Shown piece by piece: positions 1 through 12,229 of a stretch of DNA of 64,000 nucleotides. Within the stretch, counting starts at the first letter, position 1. Each line of letters opens with the position of its first letter. This DNA is from Heterocephalus glaber (Eukaryota; Chordata; Mammalia; Rodentia; Bathyergidae), in the NCBI RefSeq assembly GCF_000247695.1, contig NW_004624743.1, forward strand, positions 4,695,024 through 4,759,023, written 5' to 3'. A model generated the notes under the pieces. The model did not search any database and was not told the DNA's origin. It worked only from the letters and a program-made list of their open reading frames with translations. Made by a program: the position numbers and the translations under genes.

Positions 1-689
1 TTAGAAGTAATATATAAATGTTAGAAAAGAAACATGTACTCAAAATCAGCAAATATAGTGACTAAATTCTATATTCTGGCACTTTTGTTTGGCTTTAAGC
101 ATTTTTTCTCAGTGTTTTCAGTTCACTGACGTTCTTTTGAGCTCTTTCAAATGTTCTGTTACATCTTAATTTCTAACTTAAACAGTGACTCCACATATTT
201 TCAAATGATTTTAATTTCATTATTTAGTAATTCATTTTCACCATTGTTTTGCAATTAATTCAATTATTGGCAGACCTGCTTTTCTCTGTGAATTTCAGAC
301 TTCTAATTCTAACCTGGTTTGTGCTTAGGATGTTGCACCATCCTCCTGGGGACCAGGAAACTATTATTAGTCACAAAGAGGAAGTTGGCCCTTCCATGGA
401 GTATCAGTTGGAACTACATAAATTTGAAATCATATTCTACCAAGTACCCTTAAATATTTCTTTCTTAATATTTTTCTATAATTAATATGTGAAGATAAAG
501 TATTAAATAAAAAAATAAGGTTAGCTGCAATGTTAATATGTTAATGCACATGTTTTATTAAAATATTATATATATTTGTATATGTAGATAGATATATGAG
601 AGTGAGAAATAGAGAAATAACTATCCTTATATATACCAAAAGTTATACCGTGGTGTAGTAGAATTGAAGGTGACTTTTATTTAAAAGTT
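1..689. other. AT-rich, nothing recognised
   Basis: This stretch is AT-rich with short A/T runs and no long open frame. I recognise no gene or repeat family in it. Confidence 0.5.
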
Positions 690-2117
690 TTGGTGATGCC
701 AGCTGTAATAGTTTAGCTGGAATGCATTAGGCTGTACTTGATGGAAGATCTGGTCAGAGCTCAGAGGCCAGAATGCTTACAGAAAGTGCTGACAGAATGC
801 CGGTAAGAATGTTGACAGAAAAGTTGCTGGTAAAGGCCAAGCTTGGTCTTTCTCAGGTTTCTGCTGGGAAGAAGGACTGCATTGGCTGTTGGACTCCAGA
901 CCAGGTGTGTTATGCCTTGGCAGAAAGTATGCCTGCATTTTGCTGTGTCCAGAGACTTTGCCTGAGACTGAGATTAGGGGCAATGGACTAATTAATCTTG
1001 TAGAAGAAATTTTAAGGCAATCTAATGTTGAGGTGGTGGCATGGCTACTGTTGGGGGCTTTTAGCCAAATTTATGTTGAAAATCAAGAGCAAAGAGCTCA
1101 GCAGAATGATTCAAAATATTGTGAGTTTGGCCAGAAAGGAAGCTTCAGTAAAGTTGTTGCTTGCAAAAATGGAACAGAGGAGAAAATGGTCACTGAAATT
1201 ACTAGCAAGAAAAATTATTATCAACTATTTCAGAAGAAGACAACAGGATAGATGGCCTAAGGACATCACAAGAACCAGCAGGATTCTAGTCCTTGCAGCC
1301 TCAGATTTGTGAATGTGAAAGACTGTTCTGAGGAAAGAGCCATAGAGCACCATGTTCCAGAATGGAAGCAGTCTAGGGAATGTATTTCTTAGGATTGCAT
1401 TCGGAGTGCTCAATGATCCAAGCACTTGACCCCAATAGCAAAGAGAAAAGGAAGCCTGGCTACTGCTCCAGCTGGCAGCAAACTCTGGCATCACCCATGT
1501 GGTGGATGTGGATGCAGAATGCAAGAGTCAAGAAGGTTTCCACCCAGATTCAGGAGAAGGCGTGGGAGGCCAGGAAATTTGCCCCTGAGAGGGCAGTGTG
1601 TGAAGCTGTGACTGTGAAGCTGAAAGTGCAGAGGAGCCTCCAAAAGTTTGGAGAAACCAGGAATGAAGTTCATCTGAGGAAAACTGAAAGGAAGGAGCAG
1701 AGCCAGCCAAAGAGAGAAGCTATGGGAGCTCCAGCAACACACAGTGCTGTAGGAATGGAGCCCCTCAAGCCCTTGGGAGTTCACAACTTGCCACAGATTG
1801 CCTCGGATGCCGGCCGTGGAACTATGGAACTTAATGTTTGCCCTGCTGGATTTTGGACTTGCTTTAATCCCATTCCTTTGCATCTCCCTATTTGCACCTT
1901 TTGGAATTGTAATGTCTGTCTTGTGCCATTGGTTGTTGGAAGTGGTTGACTTTCTTTTCATTTGTACAGGGCTTCACGTTTGCCTTAAATCTCAGAGGAC
2001 CTGGGACTTGGACGTTTAAGCAATGCTGAGACTGTTAGGACTTTGGTAACTCTTGGAGATGGACTAAGTATCTTTGGCATAACAGGGTGAGCATGAGCCT
2101 TTGGGGCCAGGGTGGAA
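690..2117 (+). mobile_element. ERVL-MaLR internal sequence (non-coding relic)
   Basis: The sequence resembles the internal region of MaLR elements (the THE1/MST/MLT1 class). It has purine-rich spaced repeats near 770-830, a middle part rich in 'aggccaggaaatttgc'-like text, and a 3' end reading 'gccctgctggattttggact' followed by a G-rich tract just before an LTR. MaLR internals derive from ERVL retroviruses but usually lack intact gag/pol. The open frames here are short and in different phases, so I treat them as non-coding. The left boundary is uncertain and no 5' LTR is visible. The family is assigned from remembered consensus features, not a search. Confidence 0.6.
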
Positions 2118-2518
2118 TGTTATGGCTTATGCTTAGACAGCCCCCCAAGCCTCATGTGGTCACGGGAGGGGGTTTTTCAGAGGCGACTGACTCTAAAGTG
2201 CGTGGTGCTGGGATCAAGGTGTGTGATTACTGAATCAGTCCACTGATTGGTTCGGCCCAGTCCTGGCTGGGATTGAGGGTACGACTGCTACAACTGCCCT
2301 AGGGTGGGAAGCCTGCATCAAATAGAGACAGAAAGGCAGCTAGTGGTCTTTTGCTGTCTGCTTGTCCTGGGCTACTTCTCCTCTGCAACTCCCTTCTGCT
2401 ACGGAGTCAGCTGACTATGAACCGAACCCTCTACAAACCATGAACCAAATAAACCTTTCCTCCTTTAATTTTGGGTATTGCGTATTTTATCTCAGCAGTG
2501 AGAGAAGTAACTAAGACA
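2118..2518 (+). mobile_element. MaLR 3' LTR
   Basis: The LTR starts TGTTATGG and ends ...CTAAGACA, giving TG...CA ends over about 401 bp. Near its 3' end it has the MaLR pattern of 'gaaccaaataaa' (poly(A) signal) followed by 'atctcagcagtgagag'. It directly follows the MaLR internal region and a purine-rich tract, so it is the 3' LTR of that element. A related LTR lies at 49614-49997. Confidence 0.75.
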
Positions 2519-4740
2519 GCCATATTCTGTAATTAAATGATGTTGCATTTTGCTGCCAAAAAGCAAAAATAATTTCTTAATCATATAAACCTTTCTGTAA
2601 AATCCATTTTGTGATTTTTTTGAGAAAATATGAGAAAGATGGTTGTGGGCTTCTGGGCTAGGTACCAGGGAGCCATTTATGTTCTGTAGTCAAACTCAGA
2701 AAATACGGAGACAGCAGCAGCACTGGAGGGTGGAGATTTCTCCTTCATATAGTAAATTCATGACGCATTGGAGCACATTGTGTTTTGAGGGGGATGACAA
2801 TAATCATTGATCTTAAGTACTTCATTGTCTAGTGAAAAGATGGCACGCCGAAAATGAGAAGTGAGCAAAAGCTTGAGCAGATGCCAAGACTGGCATCTAC
2901 ACTAGCCAAGCAGTCCTTTAGACCCACTACGACTGGTGCATTTTGGAGGACAGGTGAACTCTTTTGTGGTTGTGTGTGGCTGGCTTTTCTCATTTGCAAA
3001 TGCCATTTCTGCTCTACCTAAGGCAGGTGTTGTTTTGATGATGAAACTTGGTCACACAGAAAATAGTGCTTTGAAAAAAATCAAAGTTGTTTATGTTAAG
3101 GGGATCTATTGTGGAAAATATTTTGAAAAAATGCTGTAGTTAAGTGCTGATTTATTTCTCCAGTATTGAACCTGAAACCTCATGGTTAATTACTCTTTTC
3201 AAGTATCCTTATAAACATAAAAGAATGATAGACAAACGGTAGGTACACCACTCTGGTTCCCTATTCCTGAACTAGAAATCTAATTTCTAAGAGCTGTCTT
3301 TATTGTTTTTTAATTTATAAAATAGAATGGAGAAGATGAAAGGATCAGCATAATTTTTTAGGAAAACAGTACATCTACTGTCTAAAGCTATTCATGACTA
3401 GGTAGGGGTTTCTGGCCTGGCAAAACTTTGTAACATTCCACCACTCTTAGGATAAAGAGTCTAGTGATCTGCAGGCAGAATGAGGATGCCTGCATGGCGG
3501 CTGAAGAGCTTCTTTGGAGGAAAGAGTTGTTAATTTCCACACTTTCTTTGATTTTAATGTCATTGATTCATATTAGTGGTTGAAAAGAAAGTTCTGTATT
3601 GACACTGACAGGCAGAAAAAGTACAAAATTCCATCGTAAGAGCTGCTAGTGAGTCTGCCAGTGACTAGAACTTAACCTGCTGTTTGGGTTGTTAGGAGAA
3701 AGAGCATTACAAGAAGCAGGACACTTGGCGGAATCCAGAAACACTTCCTGACAGCCATCAGGAATTAAACCAGATTCAGCAGCATTTTGGATTACTTAAG
3801 AAGTGTGCTATATTGTACTGTGTATTATGGGCAATAAGTCAGTAAATATAAATGCAAACCATCCTCAGAAAGCGTACAAGCTGGGAATAAAGTTATGTAT
3901 GCTGATTACAATATTTAAACAAAAAATAACATCAAACTGAGAACTTCATTTTATACAGAAGCAAAAGATAGAGATATCATGTCTTATGTTGTTAAATTGT
4001 AAAAGATTTACAGACATTGTAATATTTGAGCAGAATCTTAAACCTTAAAATATCAAGGTTTTGTAGGTTTGCATTGTACAGAAGTACAAGGGAAAGCATG
4101 CATGACCAAGGACAGTAGATCATTAAAGAAAGAGCAGAAATTGGAGCTTAGGCTTGGTTATGAATGAGTAGAGTGTTTGAAAGCATAGATGTTGGAGCAA
4201 CGAAGGGTTTAAGAAGAGCATTGCCACATCATCATAGACTGCGAATATTGATTTTTTCAATTAAGATTTTCATTCCCTCCACAATGGAAGCTCATAAAAT
4301 CATGGAAGATTATTATCTGATATCATGTAAAAGTTGCTTTGGATTTAAGAGACTTTACGATCAGAGTGACTCATTGTAAAACCTTATGCCAGTGTCCAGA
4401 GACCATGAGGTCAGAGCAGAGGATGGGGGACTAGAAAAGGGCAGAACAGGCGAAGGACAGACAACAGAGAAGGAACCTGGCAACTGTAAGTTATGTGTTG
4501 TGCAAACCTTTCACTTTTAGACAAGAGAAAACTATAAAGCATAATATAGTAATCATTTGTACTCCTATCATACAGTAGTAATCTTAAGTGTTGGTTTTAT
4601 TTTTAAGATTCTTAAAACATACAAATACAAAAAAAGAAACTAAAGATTTCATTATTCACCATTATCCTAGTGCAATTACTACAAGTTTGATGATCATCTA
4701 TCATCTAAATCTATCTATATCATGCATCTATATATCTGCC
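2519..4740. other. No recognised feature
   Basis: Mostly AT-rich unique-looking sequence. A short ATCT-type simple stretch lies near 4690-4745. The open frames are short and show no recognisable domain. Confidence 0.45.
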
Positions 4741-5110
4741 ATATGTGATATTTCTAGTGTAGAGGAATAAATGAAAAATACAGTGAATGTTTAAAATTAA
4801 AATGTCATATAGTGAAAGAAACTTTGCCATTAATCTCCCTCAAAATACATCTCCTCACTTCAGACACACTTATCTCATCGTTCTTGCCACTTTCCAAAGC
4901 AGTTCTGCAAGTCCTCTTTCGTGACCATCTTTATTTAGTTATGCTGCTGTTACGGCCTTTATGTCCTGAATTGATTTAAAGCATTTACTTTTCATGTCAT
5001 TTTGACTTTGGGGAAGAGTCAGAAGTAGCATAGTGCCAGATCTGGTGAATGAGGTGAATAAGAACATGGCATCATGTTTTCATGAGCTGCCTTTCCATGG
5101 ATGGCGCTAG
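4741..5110 (-). pseudogene. Mariner-type transposase C-terminal relic
   Basis: Read on the minus strand, 5047-5026 gives PHSPDLALC, matching the conserved mariner stretch around YSPDLAPCD. It is followed by LFPK-like text and then a KCF-like and 'LWKVAR' stretch that fits the mariner C-terminus. Several in-frame stops and frameshifts break it. The third catalytic aspartate of the D,D34D triad is not preserved: the residue after the Cys is Tyr. The 3' end of the relic points left. The N-terminal part and the outer terminal repeat were not located. It is an old, non-functional DNA-transposon fragment, paired in inverted orientation with the copy at 5150-5440. Confidence 0.6.
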
Positions 5111-5149
5111 GAAGCAACATTAACTACGTAACTTTTAATCACACCCCCT

Positions 5150-5440
5150 AAAGATGCTCAGGAAACAGGACTTCTAGAGCTGCTTCAGGAAGTGGCAAGA
5201 AGAATAGAATAAAGTGTTCAAGTGAGAGGGAATATTTTAAGGGCGATTAATGGCAATGTTTTTTTACTGTAATTTTTGTTTGTTTGTTTGTTTGTTTTGG
5301 TACTGGGGATCAAACTCGGGTCCTTGCACTTGCACAGCAGGCGGCGAAACCACTGAGCTAAATCCTTGGCCTTTTACTGTAATTTTTAAAGAAAATTTAA
5401 ACATTTACCTATATTTTAATCATACTTCATACATTTCAAA
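5150..5440 (+). pseudogene. Mariner C-terminal relic, inverted partner, split by a SINE
   Basis: Positions 5150-5262 read almost as the reverse complement of about 4818-4935: 'gctgcttcaggaagtggcaa' here against 'aactgctttggaaagtggca' there on the minus strand. The shared end continues as 'ggcgattaatggcaa' against 'gagattaatggcaa'. The copy encodes only the last few dozen residues of a mariner-like transposase, with stops. It is interrupted by the ID SINE at 5278-5371, and probable 3' untranslated sequence resumes after 5388. The 5' sides of the two relics face each other across about 40 bp. Confidence 0.5.
5278..5371 (-). mobile_element. ID-type SINE with perfect target-site duplication
   Basis: A tRNA-derived SINE in reverse orientation, with its tail as T/G-rich sequence on the left. 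The reverse complement carries 'tagctcagtgg' (A box) and 'gttcgatcc'-like (B box) elements. The 16-bp duplication TTTTACTGTAATTTTT lies at 5262-5277 and again at 5372-5387. It inserted into the mariner relic and is therefore younger. Confidence 0.85.
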
Positions 5441-7969
5441 GCACATGAAAATTATGAGAGTCAAGATTTTTTGCTCAATATTCAACAACAAACTGAATTA
5501 TTAAAATACCAAGTTTCCCAATCTTAATGATTGGAAAAATGGCAAAATTGGAGAAATATAATTTTGAAAAGAGAACAGAGGACTTGGCTAGAGGAGGAGG
5601 TGCGTACAAAGTTCACTTCGGACCAGTTGCGATCGATGTGCTGAGAAGAAGCGCTGGTGGACGGGACCGTGAGGCAGGTTGAGACGTGAATATTGATTTG
5701 CAAAAGTATAACTGCATTTGCTAGAAGTTGTTCTCTGTGGTACTGATATTTGGAGCTAATTTGAATTTTGTATTTTAAAGTACTTTCTCAGAAATCAAAG
5801 TGCTCCAGGCCTAACTGCTCGTATTCTCATTTTCTACAATTAGGACTAAAGTAAAAAAAAAAAAATCAAAATTTGTAAAATCATCTTGAGATGTATTCTC
5901 CATTTTGTGTGTTTTAAAAGAAATTAAAGTCTCCCTACCTTGAGACTAAAATGTTTAAATGCTAGCTTTCAGTTTGAACCGGTACAGACATTATCATTTT
6001 TAAAGGTGCCACCAACATAGTAATAATAAGTAAGTTGTAATAGTAATAATAAGTTGTTCATCTACTCAATATATTAAAAACAAATTGTGTCTTTAAAATA
6101 GGTAATGGGCATTGCTTTCTTTCAAAAGTGCGGTTTGTTTTTAATGTGTGGTCTAACAAGGCAATGCCTTCCCTTTTTTGCATACATGTAATTTGTAGTT
6201 TATATCTGATTTCAATTAAAATTATACTAACAATTATTTCTTTCAATTACTTATTCAATCTGAATTAAAGCATATGCCCAAGAAGCCCTTTCCAATAATT
6301 AGAAGTGTCTTTAGTTTAACCTAGATCAAGTGCTTGTATTTTAAAACTCATGTGAATGGACTTTCTAACAATTACCTGAAATCTTTCCCTGAGCTTTGGA
6401 CATTGAACAATTAAGCTCTATTTCTTGACTTTCAATTAGTATGTTCCCTACCCTACTCCATATTTGCTAATTTGATTAATGAATCACCAGAGCAATGTCA
6501 ACCCTGTCAAAATAATGGAGATTTCATGATATTTGGACTTACTAACTAAATTTGGAATGTTAATTCCAGCTCTGAGGCAAAGTTTAGTCCTGGGTATTAA
6601 AAAGAAGGCTAAGGAGCAGAGAAGAAGGGGAACATGTCTCCGAAAAGGTACTAGAGTTGCTCTAGGAGTAGAATTAGGCGGGAGAAGCCCCATGAGCTTT
6701 GCAACCCCAAACGCAAATTTTTATTTTTTAAAATAGCTTTGGGGCAAGATTGTATAATATTTGTGACTATAGAAATGCTACGAAAATGTTTAGCGCGGAA
6801 ACATCCACTTTTATTCTTCCACATATAAAGAAGTGCTCTAATGATATTGTTTGGATGCTGGATGGCAGCTCCCATTCCTCCAGGAACCAATTATTCCTGC
6901 TGAAACATTTGTTTGCTGTCATGTAGACGTGGGTTAGGTGACAAAAATCACAGAATTTCAAAAGATTAACCAAGTCAGAGAGAATATCTTTAAAGAGGCT
7001 TGGGGACAAACATGGAAACAACCCACATGGAAAAAAAAAAAAGAGAACCAATGATGAAGAATTCCTGCTTTTATGCTTCAGAGAGGCTAATGAAATGTTG
7101 GAATAATGGTGCTGGAAGTAGGTTTTATACCTACTGGAAATCACCTCTAAGTATAATGTCACCTATAAGTATGAGTTGACAGTGGGAAAAGGATTTGTGT
7201 CTTAGGGGGCAGATTTACTGATGCCTCAAATGATACCATATAGGTATACTGGGAATATATAAAAAATGTAAAGGTAAGCATCAGAAGTAACTTGTACCTA
7301 GTTCCTTGAATTTAACACGCTTAAAACCCTAATGAATGTGAAAAGTAATTTCATTATGTTCTACCATGACTCCTGGCTAGTTCTTTGTTGCCATAAAAGT
7401 ATGCAAAGGTCAGATTGTTCCATAAGGTGCAGTATTGTAGGTGTAGGCGACAGGCACACTTCTGCTCCACACGCAGATCTCTTGAAGTCACCTTGTATGT
7501 CCCGAGCCACTGTACCCCCACCTTCCAGAGTGGTAACCTTCCCTCTCTCTGCTCCCAGCTTGTTGGCACTAAAACATTTCCATTAAATGGAAAACATTTA
7601 CCTTCCAAGGTTTCCCACAAGCAATCTTGATTAGACTATTTTTTCTGCAATCTTAACTTTTAGCTACAGGTTTTTATGTTCCTGCACTGGACCTTTGCCA
7701 CAGTTCTTGTCCTTCTGTCACCTGCCTCAACCTTTATCTCTGCCCCGAGTCTCTCTTCCTCTTTCCTCTTCTGCAAAGAAGGAACCTTCTTCAAGTAACT
7801 GAGCACATTCTTTTCATGTCACCTTCTATCATGGGAAAAGAATATTTTTCCCGCAGGAGTGTTTCTCCCATGTCTGCTCTACCACATTTCCTTCCCTGGA
7901 AGTCACGAGGGCTCCTAAATATGACTTTCCCTACAGTCGGACCCAAGGCAGGGCTCAACTTCTCATTGA
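5441..7969. other. No recognised feature
   Basis: AT-rich to about 7300, then more balanced and pyrimidine-rich to 7960. Short A runs lie near 5855 and 7030. The text around 7670-7830 faintly resembles an L2 3' end, but not enough to call. Confidence 0.4.
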
Positions 7970-8245
7970 TCGGTGACTAGAGCGAAGGGAACAGAGCATG
8001 GCTCTGCTCTCCACCCGGATCCCCGCCCTGTCTCAGTGGCTCCCACGGGCGGGTTCCGCCAGGCCGTGGGGACGCAGGGCTTCCGGTGGGCGCTGCCCGC
8101 GCTCGCCCACACAGATGGCCCCAGGACCTCGCTCCTGACCTCTGCTCCGTCACTGCAGCCCCTTACCCTTCTCCGCTGTCCTGGGCGTGCCGCCCGGCAG
8201 CGTCCTTGCTCAGTCAGGTCCACATCTGCGGCCCCGCTTCCGCAC
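7970..8245. other. CpG-rich patch (CpG-island-like)
   Basis: By hand count about 24 CpG dinucleotides fall in some 275 bp, against a strongly AT-rich, CpG-poor background. Overlapping open frames on both strands (about 70-112 codons) follow simply from GC-rich sequence lacking stops. I see no known protein in them, no clear splice sites and no TATA box that decides a start. It could be a promoter of an unannotated transcript, the 5' part of an old retrocopy, or an isolated unmethylated island. Confidence 0.5.
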
Positions 8246-8834
8246 ACAGAACCTTCCAAAGGCTCAGACTCCAAGAGCTCAGTTCTCTTCCCATTACCAC
8301 AAATTAATTAAACCCATTTTAAAAAACAGCCCAACCGCCAATCCCTGTTGTCACCCGTATTTCCTCATTGTATTTAAGATTATGTCAGGCTAATCAGCTT
8401 CAACTGAGTGCTCATTACCTTTTAGCTGCTTTATAAATGTATTTCTTCTTGTTTCCCAATTGTATTCTCCAGAGCAGCTGTGTGAAATTTTCTCTGACAA
8501 CACTGAAGTGTGTAATTCAGGGCCCCAGTCCTACATCTTTCCTGCATTTTTTTAAAGGAATCCTTCTCTCCTAGATGCCTGAGGACCTCAGAACCCCGCG
8601 ACACCTGCCCGTCATTCTTTAATCCTGCCTGTCTCCTCCTCAGTAAGAAGCACAGCCCTGTTTTCCCCAGGCCCGTGTTCTGATAACATGCTTTCGAATC
8701 CCCTTTCCTGTGATGAACTTCAGCATGGACATGGTGTGGCATTAGGTACGCAAATGTCAACCTGCACACTGCCACTAATTAACCACGAGGATAGCTGTAC
8801 AATTTTATGTATTTAAAACAAAATGGATACAGTC
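8246..8834. other. No recognised feature
   Basis: Ordinary sequence with no recognisable gene or repeat family. Confidence 0.4.
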
Positions 8835-8965
8835 TTTATATATGTCAGTTTTCACATCTGTAAAAGGGACATGAAGGTACTGATTCTTCTGCCCACAGAC
8901 TGTGAAGCTACATGAGGCAATGTTTATGACTTGCTTACATAAGTGGTAAGCACAGTGTTTTCTAT
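8835..8965 (+). mobile_element. MIR relic
   Basis: Contains 'tcagttttcacatctgtaaa', then a spaced 'tgaagctacatgaggcaatg' and 'taagcacagtg', following the order of the MIR core and 3' part. MIR is an ancient mammalian tRNA-derived SINE, and this copy is diverged. Confidence 0.6.
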
Positions 8966-9841
8966 TCTTGTAATATTTATTATAAAGTATTTTCCTATTG
9001 TAGCTCTGAATTTTTGTACCTTGCCAGTTCCTGTACAAGCTGTTAAAGCTACTAGATCAGTCATATTTTAAAATAAAATTCTCTCTAGCTCAAAAATATA
9101 TTTGAAATAAAATGATCTGTCATAAAAATATTGAATTGAACAAGATTTGTCATTTCCATTTTTGGATTTACCATCACATATGTAGGATGTTACATTTTCA
9201 GATTCACATACAGAAGTTGCAGTATTATCACTTTATATTTTAGTTCAAAGTTTAAGTTGACATGATAGTGCCACATGATAGTGACTACTGTGTGCCTCTT
9301 TGATACATGTGTACATGTGTACATACACACACATACAAGTCAGAATAAGCATCCTAATTTTTTCAAGTGTTTATCATTTCTTTGTGGTAAAAACATTCAA
9401 CATTTTTACCTCTAGTATTTTTGAAATATACACCAGATCGATTTCCAATACAAAGCAGTCACAGGGCACGGGTTTAGAAAAGACAATAAAATGCCAAGCA
9501 ACCCTGTGCATGGTCAGAGGGCCCGTGGAACCCCTGAGACTGGAGGTGAGGGACAGAGAGGCTAAAAGGCCTGAAAGTCAGTCTCTACGGAGGCACTCGG
9601 TCAGTCACAGGGCATTCACCCCTCTCAGGGAACGGCCATGTTAACCACAAGCACGGCAAAAGCGAGCAAGGTGATTTGATTATTGACTGTATTTTGTATA
9701 TGAAGAATTCATCATCAGTATGTAGAAATAGTTTTGAGATGCATTTTAGAAAAAAATTCCTTTGTCCTTTAGGGATTATGTTAAAATATTTATAGATTAC
9801 TTGATGTGACATATGGAATTTGCCTCAAAAATATAAGATGA
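8966..9841. other. No recognised feature
   Basis: AT-rich, with a short alternating 'tacatgtgtacatg' and CA-rich stretch at about 9303-9333. No gene recognised. Confidence 0.4.
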
Positions 9842-9925
9842 GAGGGGCCTGGATTTAGCTCAGTGGTACCACACCTGCTTCACAAGCACAAGGTCCTGAG
9901 TTCGATCCCTGGTACCAAAAAAACT
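9842..9925 (+). mobile_element. ID-type SINE, sense
   Basis: Starts 'ggcctggatttagctcagtg' (A box), has 'gagttcgatccc' (B box), and ends in an A-rich tail. The duplication AAATATAAGATGA at about 9829-9841 matches AAAAATAAGATGA at 9926-9938 with little change. Confidence 0.85.
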
Positions 9926-9938
9926 AAAAATAAGATGA

Positions 9939-12229
9939 CAGAAAATGAAAAGGAATATAGATGGAACAGGATTCTACAAAATATAATAATATTGTGATGG
10001 AGCAATGGGTGCACACAGATTCTTTACACTAGTTTTTTCTGGTTTTGAGTATGTTCAAAATTGCACATTAAATTTAAAAATTTTAAGACGTATATACTTT
10101 AATTGAATCTGTAGCTATTTCATTCTAAATATTGATATTTATAATGAGTGAAAATATATACTAAAGCCTACCTCTAAAACTTTGATATTAAGATACTGTT
10201 TGATATTAAGACCATGCACATATGTTATGTGCATAGATTTCTATGTGATTTAATTTTTGTTTCATGGAAGTAGAAAAAAAAATTGTCCTTTTGTCTATAA
10301 ATACTTTATATTCTCCCATTCTACCCAAGATAAAACACATAAATTTTTTGAATTCTAACTGAAGCATGTGAACTCGCCTGTCTTCTTTCCAACTTGGCAG
10401 GGGTGAACTAGGCTTTGTGTCCTGGTCACTATTGGAAGGTGGCCTGGTGTTAGAAGGAAACACTATGGGTGTAACATGAGGTTTAGAGGACTCTACTGGA
10501 GACTCCCATCCATCGAGAGAATACTTTGAAGTTTGTTTCCAGAAAGATGATGTTTATGTCATTAAAAAGTAATGTACACACTGCAGATTTTCATATGGGA
10601 ATATTGGATGTGCAAAGTGACATCTGAGTGTAGACATCTGAGTGTAAAGGTCAAGAACACTGAGTAGCAAAGAGTTCCCTTATTGTGAAACAGAGTAGGG
10701 GCTCCAGACACATAAGCAGTAGTTTAAGGAGTTAAACTATTTGCCATTTGCAATTCATATTGAAGTCTGTATCTCTGTTGCAGGCATTTTAAAAGATTGT
10801 GTGCATCAGTGTAGAAAAAGAAATTGCCTTTTAATCTAAATATGGTCTTGGTACAACTGTCTGGGACAAAAATATGAAATTGAATTCTCCTAAATTCAGT
10901 ACGTTCGCCTTTGACCAATTTTATAGCCCCAGTGGCATTGTTTTCAGTGTACAACAGAGATTCGGTGTTTAAGGAATCAAGAACCACAAAAATAATAAAT
11001 TATGGCAAGAAAAAGTCATGGTGAATAGTTGTAATGTCTAATGAGACTTGTCTTTAAACTACTTGATGCATTCTTTATGTAAGTCCAACCTAATAAAAAG
11101 ATCTCCCTTAGCAAAGTTTTGGAATGAATGTACATAAAAGAAATTTCCCTGAAGGAGTAAATAATAAAAGTTAGAGACAGAGAATGCATATGCATGCTTT
11201 TCTTTCAAACTTTCATTTCAATAAAATTTCTACAGTGAAATCTATTCAAGTATAATGAAAACTGGCAACAAATTGTAGTAGAATAGAATGCATGTCAAAT
11301 TTAATTGTCTGGTAATTCAGCTTCATTAATTTATAATTGAATGAGACTTCAAAACTTGGGAAACTTTTTTCTTCTTGTAGAACCACCCTAAAATGATATT
11401 TTATCTCATGTTATTTTCTTATTGAAGAATTTTTAAATGTCAGATAATAGATACATGATATAAAACTTAAGACAAATATTACTTTCTTTAGCTTGGACAA
11501 TAGTCCCAAGCCTTAAGGACAACAGCATTGAGCAAAATTATTAATACAGCTGTATGATGATTATAAATTCATTCTTTTAAAAAAGGAAATCATAGTTTAC
11601 TCCTGCATCTGCTAATCTTGCAACTGGATGCCTTCAGTATTTCCTCAAGGGCATGATAGAACACATGCTTATGTCCAGCTTGTTTGTTTTGATTATGCTA
11701 TAGTTTTGCTTGTCAGATTTATTTACAAAGCTGAAAACATTAACTATATACTTTCTCGTAATAAGACAGAAAATGTCTCTTTGGGCTCACTTATTTTCCC
11801 ATAGGCTTTCACAATGTCTTGTAGGGACAAAGAGTTAGCTAAGGATAGTGTTGATACTGCATAGACACTACACAACTGGGTCCTTTATCACTCTCAAGCC
11901 AGGAGGAGCTGTGTGTGACTCCTACAGTTTTCAAATGGGAAGATCATACAGTGGAATAAATTAATTTATCTATTCTAAAAGCATTCTAGGCTTTAGTCCA
12001 CTTTCATCCTCAGGTTGCATCAATAAAGAGAAAATTCAGTGACATTGTGTGAATATACTAGTGTCCGAGATTTGATGCAGTCACCCCTAGAATGCTATGA
12101 GTTCGTTTTTCTCCTGGATCTCTGTACACTATTTCCATGTCATTTTTCTTCTTCATGAAGTTTCTGTGATCAAGTCGTGATTAATATACTATGTTATTAT
12201 TTGTAATGTTTTTAGTATGCGTTTGCGAG
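9939..12229. other. No recognised feature
   Basis: AT-rich unique-looking sequence. No exon, repeat family or RNA gene recognised. Confidence 0.4.

Noticed and set aside
1380..1949. A 189-codon frame, the longest in the window
   Set aside because: It lies inside a MaLR internal region, which is normally non-coding, and other frames overlap it equally well.
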